A stretch of DNA of 64,000 nucleotides from Piezodorus guildinii (lineage: Eukaryota > Arthropoda > Insecta > Hemiptera > Pentatomidae). Below are positions 43,911 through 55,296 of the stretch, one piece after another; position 1 is the stretch's first letter; the number at the start of each line of letters is the position of its first letter. The notes beneath the pieces are model-generated. The model saw only the letters and a program-made list of their open reading frames with translations, had not been told where the DNA came from and ran no database searches. A program made the position numbers and the translations under genes. The stretch is taken from assembly GCA_023052935.1 (NCBI GenBank), contig CM041292.1, forward strand, positions 40,942,139 to 41,006,138. Direction: 5' to 3'.

Positions 43911-44685
43911 TGGACAAAGGTGGAGGACTACCACGTTTCACTGAATTTAGTTTTTTGGGTTGCTGTCTTTTAGCAATACAAATAAATAATTTTGCCTTTT
44001 ATCAAAGCTGGATAGTCAGAGAATCTAAATACATGGATAATAAAATTAATTGTCTTAACTAAAACACAAAAAAGACACCGGTTAAGTTAATCTTTTCAGA
44101 TAGTTCATACGATAGTTGATATTTCAAGAGCAATTTCTAACAAATGGCCAACAATGTCGAAAATAGTTCAAAGAAAAAACATATGGCGTTCGCCTGTCTT
44201 TAGAAATCAATAGCTTATTTTTAAAACGGTTCCTCAAGCGGTTAGAACCTAATCAACGGTGAACCAATATGAAATTAGGCCCTCGCATTGTTTTATTACG
44301 TCAGTAGGTGCTCATAAATTATTTGGTGGTCAGTTTGATTAGCATTAATTCATTAATTATACTTATCAGCACATTTTCCTTAATTTTTTCATGCTGTTAT
44401 CAAAACTTCAAATAAATTAATTTAACTTGCTAAAATATTTTAGCAATTCTTCCAATCGGTATCAGATTATTTAATATTTATTCACTTTTCGCCAATAAGG
44501 AGGAATTCCAACAACGATAAGTGGTTAATTGTTTTTAATGAAAAAAAAAATCAAATGTTCTATATAGAGAGAAAATAAATGCAAATTTTTTGTTTAACCC
44601 ATTCGAGACGACGATTTTTTTCGAACACAGTCCCCATGAAATAATTTATTTTTTCTTTGTAAGAAAGCTTCAGATATTTTTTAGA
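43911..44685. other. Unassigned DNA
   Basis: No supported feature. Confidence 0.35.
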
Positions 44686-44689
44686 TTTT

Positions 44690-45310
44690 TTGGTCCTGTT
44701 GAACAAATCCGATACCTAGGTCTCCATCTTGACAAGCGCCTTACTTGGAATCCTCACACAAGACTGAAACGACAAGAAACTGCTCGAAGATATCGATTAC
44801 TACAACACTTACACTTACTAGACAAACGTTCAAAACTTCTAATATATTAAAAAAGACTCATCTACATCAATATTATCAGACCTATTTGGACTCATGGAAA
44901 CGAGCTTTGGGGCTCTACGAAACCATCTAATTCCTCCCGCATCCAGTCCTTACAATCCAAAATCCTTCGCAAAATCCTGAATGCTCCTTATTTTGTTACA
45001 AATCAATTGCTCCATAATGACCTAAACATCCCATTTGTTGCAGACATAGCCTGTGATAGATACTCCTCTTTTCATTCTAAACTCCCTGCCCATGCAAACC
45101 TACTTGTCCGTAATTTATCTTCCCTATATATCCCTGATAAACCTCCAAGGCGGCTGAAAAGAAGGTGGCCCCGGGACCTACTGAGTTAAAATAGTTAGTG
45201 AAGTGCTACCACTGGGTAGTTCTTTCTCAAGATTTTTTCATTCCTCATATTTACTTATTGTGTTCTTTAATACAGTTGTAAATTAATATTAATAAACAAA
45301 AAAAAAAAAA
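44690..45310 (+). mobile_element. Jockey LINE 3' fragment
   Basis: RT C-terminal region: EQIRYLGLHLDKRLTWNPHT (44700-44760), then, in shifted frame, the LQSKILRKILNAPYFVTN block near 44950-45000, a frame at 45007-45189 ending PPRRLKRRWPRDLLS, a 3' UTR and an A run at 45298-45311. Related to, but distinct from, the element at 47236-51788. Confidence 0.82.
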
Positions 45311-45618
45311 CGATTTTTTGTGGCACAGTTAAACCAATGCCAAATTTTCTTTTCATGTACTTTATACACTACTACAGTACGATTAGTTTACTCAGAATAA
45401 CTGATAATTGCACATTACTGTTATTGCACACACGATGTGCAATCGGTTTGGAATGGGTTAAGCTCCGACTCTTTAATGAGGATAAAACCTTGATATAGTA
45501 TAAGGTCATTTAATCCTGAATCAATGTAATTATATAGAGTTCAGAAGATCATGTAGTGACTGCAAACCGATTAGCACGTGTTCTCATTAGATGCATTCAA
45601 GATATCATATAATTTTGA

Positions 45619-46506
45619 TTTTTACTTTCACATACTCCATATAGTAAGGGATAAGTATTGCGTTGTGAAAATTTTTAAATTCCAATTTTCGACGGAAGTA
45701 CACGTTTTAGGGTCCCCTGAGTCCAAATAACCAAGTCCCGCAAACGTCCCGTACGTGTGTGGTAACTCCCGGGCTGAAACGAAAAGCCCTATGAAACTGA
45801 AAGTTCATATTTAAAACAACTATACGCCCGAGATGTTACAAACACTTTTTCATTAAAATCGGCTAACCAGAAGAGCCACTTTATACTATGCATATTGTAC
45901 CTTTTTATGATATCCTCAAAAAACGGTTCCGACGATTATGATTAAACTTGCTATATCGATGTAAAATTTAATAGGCTTTAATATCAAGTAGGTTTCATTC
46001 TGTTTAAAATAGTCTGACAGGGCTTAAATGCCGATATTTTAAATTTTCAGCCTTACCTTTAATTTTGTTGATTCTATAAAAATAACTACATTATCTTGTT
46101 ACCACTGATGAAAAACAGACAAATATATAAATTGAACGAATTTGATACCTAACTAAAGGAAAAAACTGAAATAATATTTTTTAATGCAATTTTTTGTTTT
46201 TGAACATAAGAACAGTAATATACATGTGTAATATATCGTTGAAAAGGTAAAGATTTTAGAAAAAAATATTATTTAATACACAAGGTTGTAAAATTCAATA
46301 AAAAGTGATGAAAAACCGATAAAACTAACTGATTATTTTAGATGATAATATAATTGATTTTTTAATAAAACATATGTTTCTATTAAAATTCAATTTAATT
46401 AATTCTTTAATAGTTTCACTAATTTTTATATCTAACTGTAATTGAAAATTCTATAGTCGATTTTTAAAACAGATTTAAGTGAAAGTCGTGTGTTGCCCGC
46501 ACCAGA
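45619..46506 (+). repeat. Family 1 copy
   Basis: Starts TTTTACTTTCACATACTCC and ends GTGAAAGTCGTGTGTTGCCC followed by GCACCAGA. It contains the uninterrupted 'cataagaacagtaatataca' that shows the empty errantivirus target. Confidence 0.82.
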
Positions 46507-46739
46507 TTTTTTGTTATCTACTGTCGTTATTTTTATCTCAATAGAACCATTTTGTTTTTATTTAAATTTTGTGAGAACATAAGAAGGATTTTATAAGTGT
46601 TTATTTATCACTAAGACAGCAAACATGTAACTGATGAAGGTTACGTTTGGTTTTAAACACTTTTTCCTATAATTTTTCATATTTAAGAACTAAAAACATT
46701 TATAGTTAGTTTTAAAAGTGTTTATTTTATTGCGAACAG

Positions 46740-47235
46740 TAGTAAATATAAGCAGTGTGGGGCTATGATGCCCGAAGAAGAAAGGAATATGGAACTTCAG
46801 CAAGAGACAGGTCCTTCTACTTCTACAGAAGAAAACGAGTGAGAAGTGGTAAAAAACGGCCTTATTCTTCAGGAGGGCTGAGAATAAGTACCAAGAAAAT
46901 GAATAATATTGAAACCAGTAACAGGTATAAACATTAAAAATACAGAAGCTGACAGACAAACAGATAATAAACAAGTGAAACCACCTTCTACATTTTTAAA
47001 TGGCATTCAATATAAAGAAGGCTTAATTTCATTTTTAAAGAAATAAATAGGTCATAGTTACTTCAATATTAAATCTACAGTTTACCCAGCCACGCCGGAA
47101 TCATACAGATCGGCCGTGCGCTGTTTAAAAAAAGTGCACGCCAACTTTCACAGTTATCAGTTGTCAGAAGATAAGAAGCCAAGAGTGGTTATTAAGGGTC
47201 TCCATGTATCTACTCCAATGTAAATTATTAAAGAT
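46740..47235 (+). pseudogene. Older jockey-type LINE, Gag 5' half (interrupted)
   Basis: From an ATG at 46768 the plus strand reads MPEEERNMELQQETGPSTST with a TGA where Trp is expected, then decayed Gag including PPSTFLNGIQYKEG, HSYFNIKST and FHSYQLSEDKKPRVVIKGLH. It ends at AATTATTAAAGAT, where the younger element inserted. The Gag resembles that of the inserted element across the same blocks but many stops mark it as older. Confidence 0.82.
47223..47235 (+). repeat. 13-bp target-site duplication, left
   Basis: AATTATTAAAGAT, identical to 51789-51801. Confidence 0.92.
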
Positions 47236-47402
47236 TTTTTTTTTTTATAACTTTATTTCTTTATCCACACCTGTTTATACATACATATAACAATCAGTGG
47301 ATTGTCTGTCAGATTTATTACAATAAAAAGTGGCATGTCAGGCATGAGGAAGATGACAATACCCAGTGCTATCTCTTCCGTGGCATGTTTTAATTCAAAA
47401 GA

Positions 47403-47951
47403 TTATAGAAGATCTCTCATCCATGACCTTTTCAGTCTTCTCCTGATGTTGTGGGGCATATTGGTTGTTGCCATTTGTTCTATGAGAGGGTTGTAATGTC
47501 CTAGTAATTTGTTGTGAAATCGAGAGTAGTGAGTTCGTATGTATTCGCTGACGATAGGCATGTGTAAGTCTGTATGTAAAGTTGTGTTTGAAACATACCA
47601 AGGTGCTTGCGTAATTCGTCTAAGTATTTTTGACTGAAAAGTTTGAAGTCTTTGTATATGAGTCTTTTTTGCAGCTCCGAAAATTTGAGAGGCGTATGAC
47701 CATATTGGTTTTAGTAAGTATGTGTAGGTGGCAAGTTTCTGTCTTAATTTTAGTTTTGATTGTCGTCTGAGTAGTGTGTGCAGCAGTCTACTTCTTTGGT
47801 TTAGTGTCTTTCGTTTTTTCTTAATGTGCGGGCCCCAAGTCATTCTCCTGTCAAAAGTTAGTCCAAGGTAGTTGACACTGTCTGTTTGTGGTATTGGTAT
47901 ATTATCGATGTACACTGGTGGGCAGGTTTCACGTCTTAGTGTAAATGTCAT
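47403..47951 (-). pseudogene. Jockey ORF2, C-terminal part
   Basis: RT thumb and C-terminal domain: MTFTLRRETCPPVYIDNIPI, YLGLTFDRRMTWGPHIKKKR, then ALxIYKxLLxP-like KPIWSYASQIFGAAKKTHIQ, and the terminal RRLKRSWMRDLL. Out of frame with the preceding RT portion; the Asp-Asp box (YADD) lies in between, near 48085, in yet another frame. Confidence 0.85.
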
Positions 47952-48092
47952 ATGTTGGCATTTGTCATAGTTTAGTCTTGTTTTCCACAGCTTGCACCTG
48001 TACTTTTTGTAAGTGATGTTGTATAGTCAGTGAGGCTTGAGTATGATCTTCATGTTTAGATAAAATTGCAGTGTCGTCTGCGTATGTTGCCG

Positions 48093-49583
48093 TCAGGATG
48101 TTTGAACTGTCTGGTATGTCGCGCGAGTATAATATATATAGCAGTGGTGCAAGTATTGACCTTGGGGCACACCTGCCAGCACTGGTCTTATTGAAGAAGT
48201 TTCTGTACCTTGTCGGACGGAGAAAAATCTGTCAGAGAGAAATGATTGAAGAATAAGAAAGTATGTGGGTGGTAGTATCTTTTTGAGTTTAAACAGAAGA
48301 CCCTGGTGCCAGACTCTGTCAAATGCTTGAGCTACGTCCAGGAATACACCTGTTGCATATAATTTTTGCTCAAGCGCAGTTGAAATGAAATCAGTCACTC
48401 TGTGTAGTTGATGTGTTGTGGAGTGGAATTTTCTAAATCCAAATTGATGATCGGGTATTATTTGATTATCACCTAGTATGTCTATTAATCTTTTGTATAA
48501 TAATTTTTCGAATATTTTGGAGCAAATAGAAAGCAAACTAATTGGGCGGTAGGAAGAGGGGTTGTTTTTGTCCTTGTTTGGTTTATTTTTCATGGAAATG
48601 TAAGAGTATTTCCATTGAATTGGAAATTTTGTAGTCCTAAGTATTGCATTATAAATAGTCGTGAGAAACACTAGAGCCTTTCTTGGCATTTGCTGGAGTG
48701 CTACAGCATTTACAAGATCGTGGCCAGGAGCTTTCTTTTTTTGTAAGTCTTTAATGTGTTCTGCGACCTGTGATGGAGTGAAGGAAGGAGGAGGCAATGA
48801 GAGCTGTAGTGGAATGTCTAAGGTTTTGAGTACAAATTCGTCGTGTTCTTTATTAGTGTCGTCAGTATGTGGTGTGAAAACAGATGAAAGATGGTCAGCA
48901 AAGAGTTCAGATTTTTCTTCATCCGACACGGCCCAGGAACCGTCTTCTCTCCTTAAAGGAGCCGACACCGTGCGATGCTTTAAGACGTTTTTTGTGTGTC
49001 TCCATAAGCTTCCATCATCAGTTCCTAAATTTTCAATGTAAGATTCATAAGTAGTTCTGTTGAATTTTTGTATCTTTCGTTTCAGTTCATTGTTAAGTTT
49101 GTTATATGTCCGTTTGTCTGATGGTAATCTGTTTGTTTGCCACACTTTACGAGCTCTTCTCTTTGCTCTCATCAGGTCCCTTATGTATTGTGGGTAGCAA
49201 GGTAAGTTCGATGCATGTTTGTTGCTGGGTTGAGATGAAGACCACGCTGCATTCTGTACAGCCTTGGTGAAGACATCAACTGCCGTCTCAAGTTCTTCCT
49301 CTGTTTTCAGCGATAAAGGAATTGAAATAAGAGATTCTAAGTACACTCTGTAGAAATCCCAGTCCATATTTTTCTGAGTGAGTGATGGTCTTTTATTTAC
49401 TTCTGAGGGTTCATCGTGAAGAATCAGGTGTACTAAGGAGTGATCAGAGCAAAGATCGAAGCCAGTTTTAACAGTGTGAGGTACAGTTCTAAGTCCTTTA
49501 GTTATAAAAAAGTCAAGTAAGTCAGGAGTTTTGTGTTGAGAATTTGGCCAGTATGTAGGGGTATTTGGGGAGATTGTGTCCAA
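48093..49583 (-). pseudogene. Jockey ORF2, end of endonuclease and reverse transcriptase
   Basis: The longest piece (496 codons). The endonuclease end has PTYWPNSQHKTPDLLDFFIT and DLCSDHSLVHLIL (the SDH box). A linker follows and then RT: PGHDLVNAVALQQMP, YRPISLLSICSKIFEKLLYK, HQFGFRKFHSTTHQLHRVTD, GVFLDVAQAFDRVWHQGL (first catalytic Asp) and LAGVPQGQ. The frame then departs because a base is missing just after the PQG box, before YADD. Confidence 0.88.
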
Positions 49584-49668
49584 TGAAAGATTTTGGAGGA
49601 CACTTAACAGATTTCCTCCTCGTGTGGTGCAGAGCCGGGAACCCCAGTTGTAGTGTTTGGCGTTAGAA

Positions 49669-50109
49669 TCACGCCATCATAGATAAAGCATAGATAAAGC
49701 ATCTCCCTAATAGTTTAAAAAAGTCAGAAAACATTGTTGGTGTCAAAACGTACCTTGGCGGACAGTACACAGCTGCAAGAGTGATAGTGTGGTACTGAGT
49801 GTAAAGTGTGATGCCTGTTGATTGTATTATCGGTGAGATGGGTAGTTCTACAGAGTTATGTTTAAGAACAGCTCTAATCAGTATAGCCGTTCCACCATGT
49901 GCTGTCTTGTCAGGGTGGTCAGTTCTGTACATAATGTAACCTGGAATGTAAAATTTTGAACGTGGTGTTAAGTGAGTTTCAGTTATTAGTGCTACGTCTG
50001 TCCTATTTTCATGCAAATATAAGTCAAGCTCAGTTCTATGTTGGTTAAGTCCGTTAGCGTTCCAAAGGAGTATTGACAATGTACCAACTGTTAAGTGACT
50101 AGGGTCCAT
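49669..50109 (-). pseudogene. Jockey ORF2, N-terminal endonuclease
   Basis: Starts with ATG at 50109, overlapping the ORF1 stop by 11 bases. APE endonuclease motifs: LLWNANGLNQH, LITETHLTPRS, YIMYRTDHPDKTAHGGTAIL and ITLAAVYCPP. The frame breaks where an 11-bp unit, atagataaagc, is tandemly duplicated at 49679-49700. Confidence 0.88.
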
Positions 50110-51472
50110 ATGATGTGCACCACACTTGTGAAATCTGTGATAAATGTTGGAGAATACTGAAAAGGGGATGGATAAGATTATTAAGTTCTCTGATTATGTC
50201 TACCATTTGGGAAGGACTACTTACAGTTGGAGGTACCTGCTGGGTAATACCTTTTCCCATACCTGACAGTATTGGTTGCTGTTGAGGTCCAGAGCTAAAT
50301 CTCGGTTGTGCTGGCAGAGGGTGCTTCTGAGGTCCAGAGCTGGTTTCTGGTTGTGCTGGCACATGATTTTGCGGAGTTGGAGGATACTGAAGAGGTAAAG
50401 AGTACTGAGGAGGCGGTGCATACTGAAGGGGCGAAGGTTGCTGCGGCGGTGGAGGGTAGTGGGATGGCTGACTGAGGGTCGGGAAGTCTTCTGAGCGAGG
50501 AGGCATCTGCGCTGGTTGAATGTGTGCTGGTCGTTGGAACTGTCTTCTGGCATTTCTAAGGTCCCTTAAAGTTTGACAGCCCTTATAGTTTGCTGGGTGT
50601 TCTCCACCACAGTTAGCACACTTAGCTGGGGTGTCTCTCGGCTTGGTGCAGGTAGTGCTAACATGATTAAGACCACATCTAACACACCTCGGTGGATGGT
50701 TACAGTATGATCTTGTGTGACCGTACTGCTGGCACCTTAAGCCCTGTGGGATGGTTCTCTTTTTTCGAGGTTCTTCAATTTTTATTCGAGAGTAATAAAT
50801 ATACTCGATTTCAAATATTTTTTCGTTAAATGATGACTTTGTGATGTCCACAAAGAACATCGGTAATGGTGTTTTAAATCGAGAAATTACATTTGTTACG
50901 TTCGTAACTTCGTATCCCAATTCCTTGAATTCGTTTTTTAATATTTCTTTGTCAATGGTGTGATGAAGACCCTTGATCACAACTCTTGGGGTACGATCCT
51001 CTAAAAGTTGGTATGAGTGAAAATCTGCACCATTTTGTCTTAGTGAACTAGTGAGTTTTCGGTATGTTGTCGGGGTGTCTGTGTATACAGTTATACCTTT
51101 CAGGGTTGATTTTATTTTAAACTTTTGATGGCCTGCTTCTTTTTCTAAAAATGACACAAAATGTGAGTAGTTTTGAACACCATTGATAAAAATAGGTGGT
51201 ACCTTTTCATTTTTGTTTGTCGTTTGTTCAGAGAAATTAGTAGGTTCAGTAGTTTGTGTGAGTACTTCAAAGCTGTTGCTGGTAGGAATAACCTGACTTG
51301 GTCGTTTTTGTTGTGGTGTGTTTTTGTCACTATTGAGAGGCCTTTTTCTTCCTATCACTAGCTCCCATGCATTATTTTCTTCACTGTTAGTAAGAGTGTC
51401 CATTTCACTAACCGAAAGCGCGGGCGCTGACGGCTCCCCCATCGATGGGGTGGAATTTTTGTTTATGAGCAC
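50099..51472 (-). CDS. Jockey ORF1 (Gag-like RNA-binding protein)
   Basis: Intact 457-codon frame. An N-terminal low-complexity region (1-85) is followed by an RRM-like domain (FKIKSTLKGITVYTDTPTTY, PRVVIKGLHHTIDKEILKNE, FFVDI) and then three Cys-rich zinc knuckles (CQQYGHTRSYC; CVRCGLNHVSTTC; CANCGGEHPANYKGC) at about 245-300. The C-terminus is Pro/Gln-rich with YPPPPQQPS-like repeats. Such proteins bind LINE RNA and ferry it to the nucleus. In the first knuckle the usual 'CxxCxxxGH' has Gln-Gln instead of a second Cys pair (CQQYGH), a probable mutation. Confidence 0.9.
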   Translation of the reverse strand: MLINKNSTPSMGEPSAPALSVSEMDTLTNSEENNAWELVIGRKRPLNSDKNTPQQKRPSQVIPTSNSFEVLTQTTEPTNFSEQTTNKNEKVPPIFINGVQNYSHFVSFLEKEAGHQKFKIKSTLKGITVYTDTPTTYRKLTSSLRQNGADFHSYQLLEDRTPRVVIKGLHHTIDKEILKNEFKELGYEVTNVTNVISRFKTPLPMFFVDITKSSFNEKIFEIEYIYYSRIKIEEPRKKRTIPQGLRCQQYGHTRSYCNHPPRCVRCGLNHVSTTCTKPRDTPAKCANCGGEHPANYKGCQTLRDLRNARRQFQRPAHIQPAQMPPRSEDFPTLSQPSHYPPPPQQPSPLQYAPPPQYSLPLQYPPTPQNHVPAQPETSSGPQKHPLPAQPRFSSGPQQQPILSGMGKGITQQVPPTVSSPSQMVDIIRELNNLIHPLFSILQHLSQISQVWCTSYGP

Positions 51473-51788
51473 TTCTACTAAAACGAAACGAGCCTAATAA
51501 TTAGTAATTTAGTGATTGGAAACACTGCATTAAACTGTAAAACTAAGAAATTAATTGAGTTCAAAGAATATTAACAAAAATTTGTAACCTGTATCTGTCC
51601 CATGTGATTTTCCGTAAGCTTGACATATATAAGTTATTATAAACTACCGGAAAAGTTAACAAACTTTTAGAAAAACGTTTTTGAACACTAAAACACACTT
51701 AAACGCACTTTAGAACATGGTTTTATTCAAAATAAAGCGGCACTAGAAAGAGTAACCTCATTCCTGTTTGGCGTCCAAAATGGCGTCC

Positions 51789-51801
51789 AATTATTAAAGA
51801 T
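51789..51801 (+). repeat. 13-bp target-site duplication, right
   Basis: AATTATTAAAGAT, identical to 47223-47235; the older LINE resumes after it. Confidence 0.92.
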
Positions 51802-52430
51802 GAATTAAAAACTTTAATATGACGTTTCCAACGTTACCAATTCTATACCAGTCCGAATTAAATGGCCATTTAAAATGTTTTCTGTTGATATAATCAAAAA
51901 TTGGTATAATGAAAAAATATTCGATTTAAATTATATTTATTATACCAGGATAAAAGTAGAGGAGGTCCGAAAAAAGAGAGAAATACCACAGTGCTTTCGG
52001 TGCCAGGGTTTTGTCCACTCCAAATCATACTGCAACCACCAGCCACGCAGTGTACGATGCGGAGAGGCGTGCGAAACCATGTTATGTTCACCAAAAACAT
52101 ATTGACATGTACTTCTGATGGAAACACATCTCACTTCACATAACAAACTTTATAAACCAAATTATATTTTGTACAGGACAGACCATCCAGACAATACTGC
52201 CCACGGAGGAACAGCCATATTAATTAAATTTAATCTTAAACATTTTCCTGTGCCCGTAGACTCGACGTAACAGATACAAAAAACAGGAATACAGTTACAG
52301 TCCAACCACAAAAACATAACACTTGCTTCTATTTACCTTCCCCTAAATATATTATTTCAGAGCTAATGTTTATTGACCTATTTAAATCTTTTGGTAGAAC
52401 GTTTCTTGCAGGTGAAAATGATACATCCTT
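51802..52430 (+). pseudogene. Older jockey-type LINE, Gag 3' half and start of endonuclease
   Basis: Picks up where 47235 stops: FSVDIIKNWYNEKIFDLNYI, then a zinc knuckle (CFRCQGFVHSKSYC) and a truncated second one. Endonuclease words follow from 52110: METHLTSHNKLYK, YILYRTDHPDNTAHGGTAI and NITLASIYLPLN. It fades at about 52430. The rest of ORF2 is absent. Confidence 0.82.
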
Positions 52431-52699
52431 AACCCTATACTAAATCTATTAACGAGCCACAACAGCCTTCTACGCCCAAGCTCGAGGGCTCAAACCTGGC
52501 AGATGGCCCTTGTACATGTTTTAAAATGTTTTTATCCATATTTTTTTGGACAATGGATCTCATGGAACCTTGATTTGCTATCTACTTGTGAATGGCAAAG
52601 TTTAGTTTGTCATTACCGAGTGTATAACGTGAATCATTAGTTCAAGATAATTGTTTTGATGCTAATAAAGTTTCTATTCATTTTTATTGTATAGTTGAC

Positions 52700-53040
52700 A
52701 TCTAATACTTTATTTATTTTTTATTTATTTTTTTTTTTTTTGTATTGCGCGCTTTATTGATTCTAATACTCTATACACACTTTTATTTATCTTCAAAAAT
52801 AACTGAGTTATAAACGTATTTATGTGAAAAATATCAATTTTTTTTATCTTTTATATAATTATTAAAAAAAAATAATCAATTTTTTTTTCTATCTTCGAAA
52901 ATAAAGTAGTTACAAGCGTATTTATAGGCGAGATTTCCATTTTTCAATATTTTTTCTTTTCTTTTTTTCTCTTTTATATAATTATTCGCGGTTTTTTGGT
53001 TAAAAAACAATAATGATTTTTTTTTCTAAAGGGTATATAT
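52700..53040 (+). repeat. Dispersed repeat family 2 copy
   Basis: 'caaaaataactgagttat', 'cgcggttttttggttaaaaa' and 'cttcgaaaataa' blocks as at 2826 and 55500. Confidence 0.6.
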
Positions 53041-53065
53041 AGCATTTCCAAGTCAAATTAAACCT

Positions 53066-55143
53066 TAACCGATACTTTAATTTTCAGACATTTTCGATAC
53101 AAGGTCTGGTAGTCGGATTAGCGGGGGTCCGTTTTATTTTAGTTTTATAATCGCGGGCGAAAATATTATCAATACAGGTTTATTTTAACTTTTTCGTATT
53201 TATTGGATAGTAGGCTCAGTAGCTCAGTTCCCAAAGGTTCGTTGCCGATTACACTATTAATTTTAATCGCGCTCGCTCAAATATAGGATTATTATAACTT
53301 TTTTGTATTTATTAGATACTAGGCTCAGTAGCTGCGTTCCCAAAGGTTCGCTACCGATTACACTATTAATTTTAATCGCGCTCGCTCAAATATGGGTTTA
53401 TTATAACTTTTTCGTATTTATTGGATACAAGGCTCAGAAGCTGCGTTCCCAAAGGTTCGCTACCGATTACACTATTAATTTTAATCGCGCTCGCTCAAAT
53501 ATGGGTTTATTATAACTTTTTCGTATTTATTGGATACTAAGCTCAGTAGTTGCGTTCCCAAAGGTGCGTTACCGATTATACTGTTAATTTTTATCGCGCT
53601 CGCTCGATTTTCTGTATTTGGGTTTTGGAGTGTTTTGTTAGTGAATGTGTTAATGTTTTTTAGTCAGTTGGTATAATGTATGTTTATTTCGTGCTTTTTG
53701 TAACTTTTCATCTATTGGGTTTCCGTTAATCCTTTTTATCAGGATAGTAAGTTATCTTTTTGGTTAATATTTTAGTGTTTGATAATAATCACCTAAACAG
53801 AACGATTTCATACGTCCATTTTTATTTGATAAACTTCTACTAGAGTAAGCGCAATTAAAATTAATAGTATAATCTGTAACCAGTCCTTGGTTACGCAGCG
53901 ACTGAGCCTAGTATGCAGTAAATACGAACAAGTTGAAATAAACCTCTTCTTGATCGAGCGCAATTTAAATTAATAGTATTATCGGTAACAAACCTTCGGG
54001 AACGCAGCTACTGAGCCTAATAGCGAATAAATAAGAAAAAGTTGTAATAAACTCATATTTGAGTAAGCGCACGAATAATTAATAGAATGGTCGGATTAGA
54101 ACCCCCAATAACGCAGCTACTGAGCGTAGTATCCGATAAATACGAAATAGTTACAATAAACCTACATTTGAGCGATCGCGATTAAAATTAATAGTGTAAT
54201 CGGTAACGAACCTTTGGGAACGCAGCTACTAAGCCTAGTATCCAATAAATACGAAAAAGTTATAATAAACCCATATTTGATCGAGCGCGATTAAAATTAA
54301 TAGTGTAACCGGTAACGAATCTTTGGGAACGCAGCTACTGAGCCTCGTATCCAATAAATACGAAAAAGTTACAATAAACCTATATTTGAGCGAGCGTGAT
54401 TAAAATTAATAGTGTAACCGGTAACGCACCTTTGGGAACGCAGCTACTAAGCCTAGTATCCAATAAACACGAAAAAGTTATATAAACCCATATTTGAGCG
54501 AGCGCGATTAAAATTAACAGTATAATCGGTAACGCACCTTTGGGAACGCAACTACTGAGCTTAGTATCCAATAAATACGAAAAAGTTATAATAAACCCAT
54601 ATTTGAGTGAGCGCACGAATAATTAATAGAATAATCGGTAACGAACCTTTGGGAACGCAGCTACTGAGCCTCGTATCCAATAAATACGAAAAAGTTACAA
54701 TAAACCTATATTTGAGCCAGCGCGATTAAAATTAATAGTGTAATCGGTAACGAACCTTTGGGAACGCAGCTACTGAACCTTGTATCCGATAAATACGAAA
54801 AAGTTATAATAAACCCATATTTGAGCGAGCGCGATTAAAACTAATAGTGTAATCGGTAACGAACCTTAGGGAACGCAGCTACTAAGCCTAGTATCCAATA
54901 AATACTAAAAAGTTATAATAATCCTATATTTGAGCGAGCGCGATTAAAATTAATAGTGTAATCGGCAACGAACCTTTGGGAACTGAGCTACTGAGCCTAT
55001 TATCCAATAAATACGAAAAAGTTAAAATAAACCTGTATTAATAATATTTTCGCCCGCGATTATAAAACTAAAATAAAACGGACCCCGCTAATCCGACTAC
55101 CAGACCTTGTATCGAAAATGTCTAAAAATTAAAGTATCGGTTA
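53066..55143. mobile_element. Foldback-like element with tandem-repeat inverted arms
   Basis: Outer inverted repeats of ~130 bp begin TAACCGATACTTTAATTTT at 53066 and end as the complement at 55143, with 'ggtctggtagtcggattagcg' in both. Inside, a ~110-bp unit is repeated about four times on the left (53170-53610) and about eleven times on the right (53840-55060) in opposite orientation. Each unit carries aggctcagtagctgcgttcc, ccaaaggttcg, gattacactattaattttaa and cgcgctcgctc. The unique centre is about 53612-53838. No transposase is visible. This layout is that of Drosophila FB/Galileo-type foldback elements; the relationship is structural only. Confidence 0.8.
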
Positions 55144-55296
55144 TACTTATTATTATAATCATGACTAATTATATATAAAAAGGCCCCTGGGATTTTTTAA
55201 CAAGCCACAAAGGTTAAAAACATAATGTGTAATTAAAATAACCATAAAAACATAAAATCATGTTAATTTGATTTTTATTATTTTATTGAAATCGAA
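55144..55296. other. Short spacer
   Basis: Unassigned. Confidence 0.3.

Larger units (their letters stand above)
47236..51788 (-). mobile_element. Near-full-length jockey-clade LINE nested in an older relative
   Basis: 4.55 kb on the minus strand with 5' UTR (51473-51788), ORF1, ORF2 and a 3' tail ending in an A run (T run at 47236-47246 on the plus strand). A perfect 13-bp duplication flanks it. The 5' end begins TTGGACGCCATTTTGGACG. ORF1 is intact; ORF2 has a few simple lesions, so this is a recent insertion. Confidence 0.93.

Noticed and set aside
48661..49041. 126-codon plus-strand frame
   Set aside because: Shadow of the jockey reverse transcriptase on the minus strand.
53303..54616. 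Repetitive frames LLDTRLSSCVPKG in the foldback arms
   Set aside because: Repeat-unit translation in a 110-bp satellite; the unit length does not keep frame through all copies and there is no start or domain.
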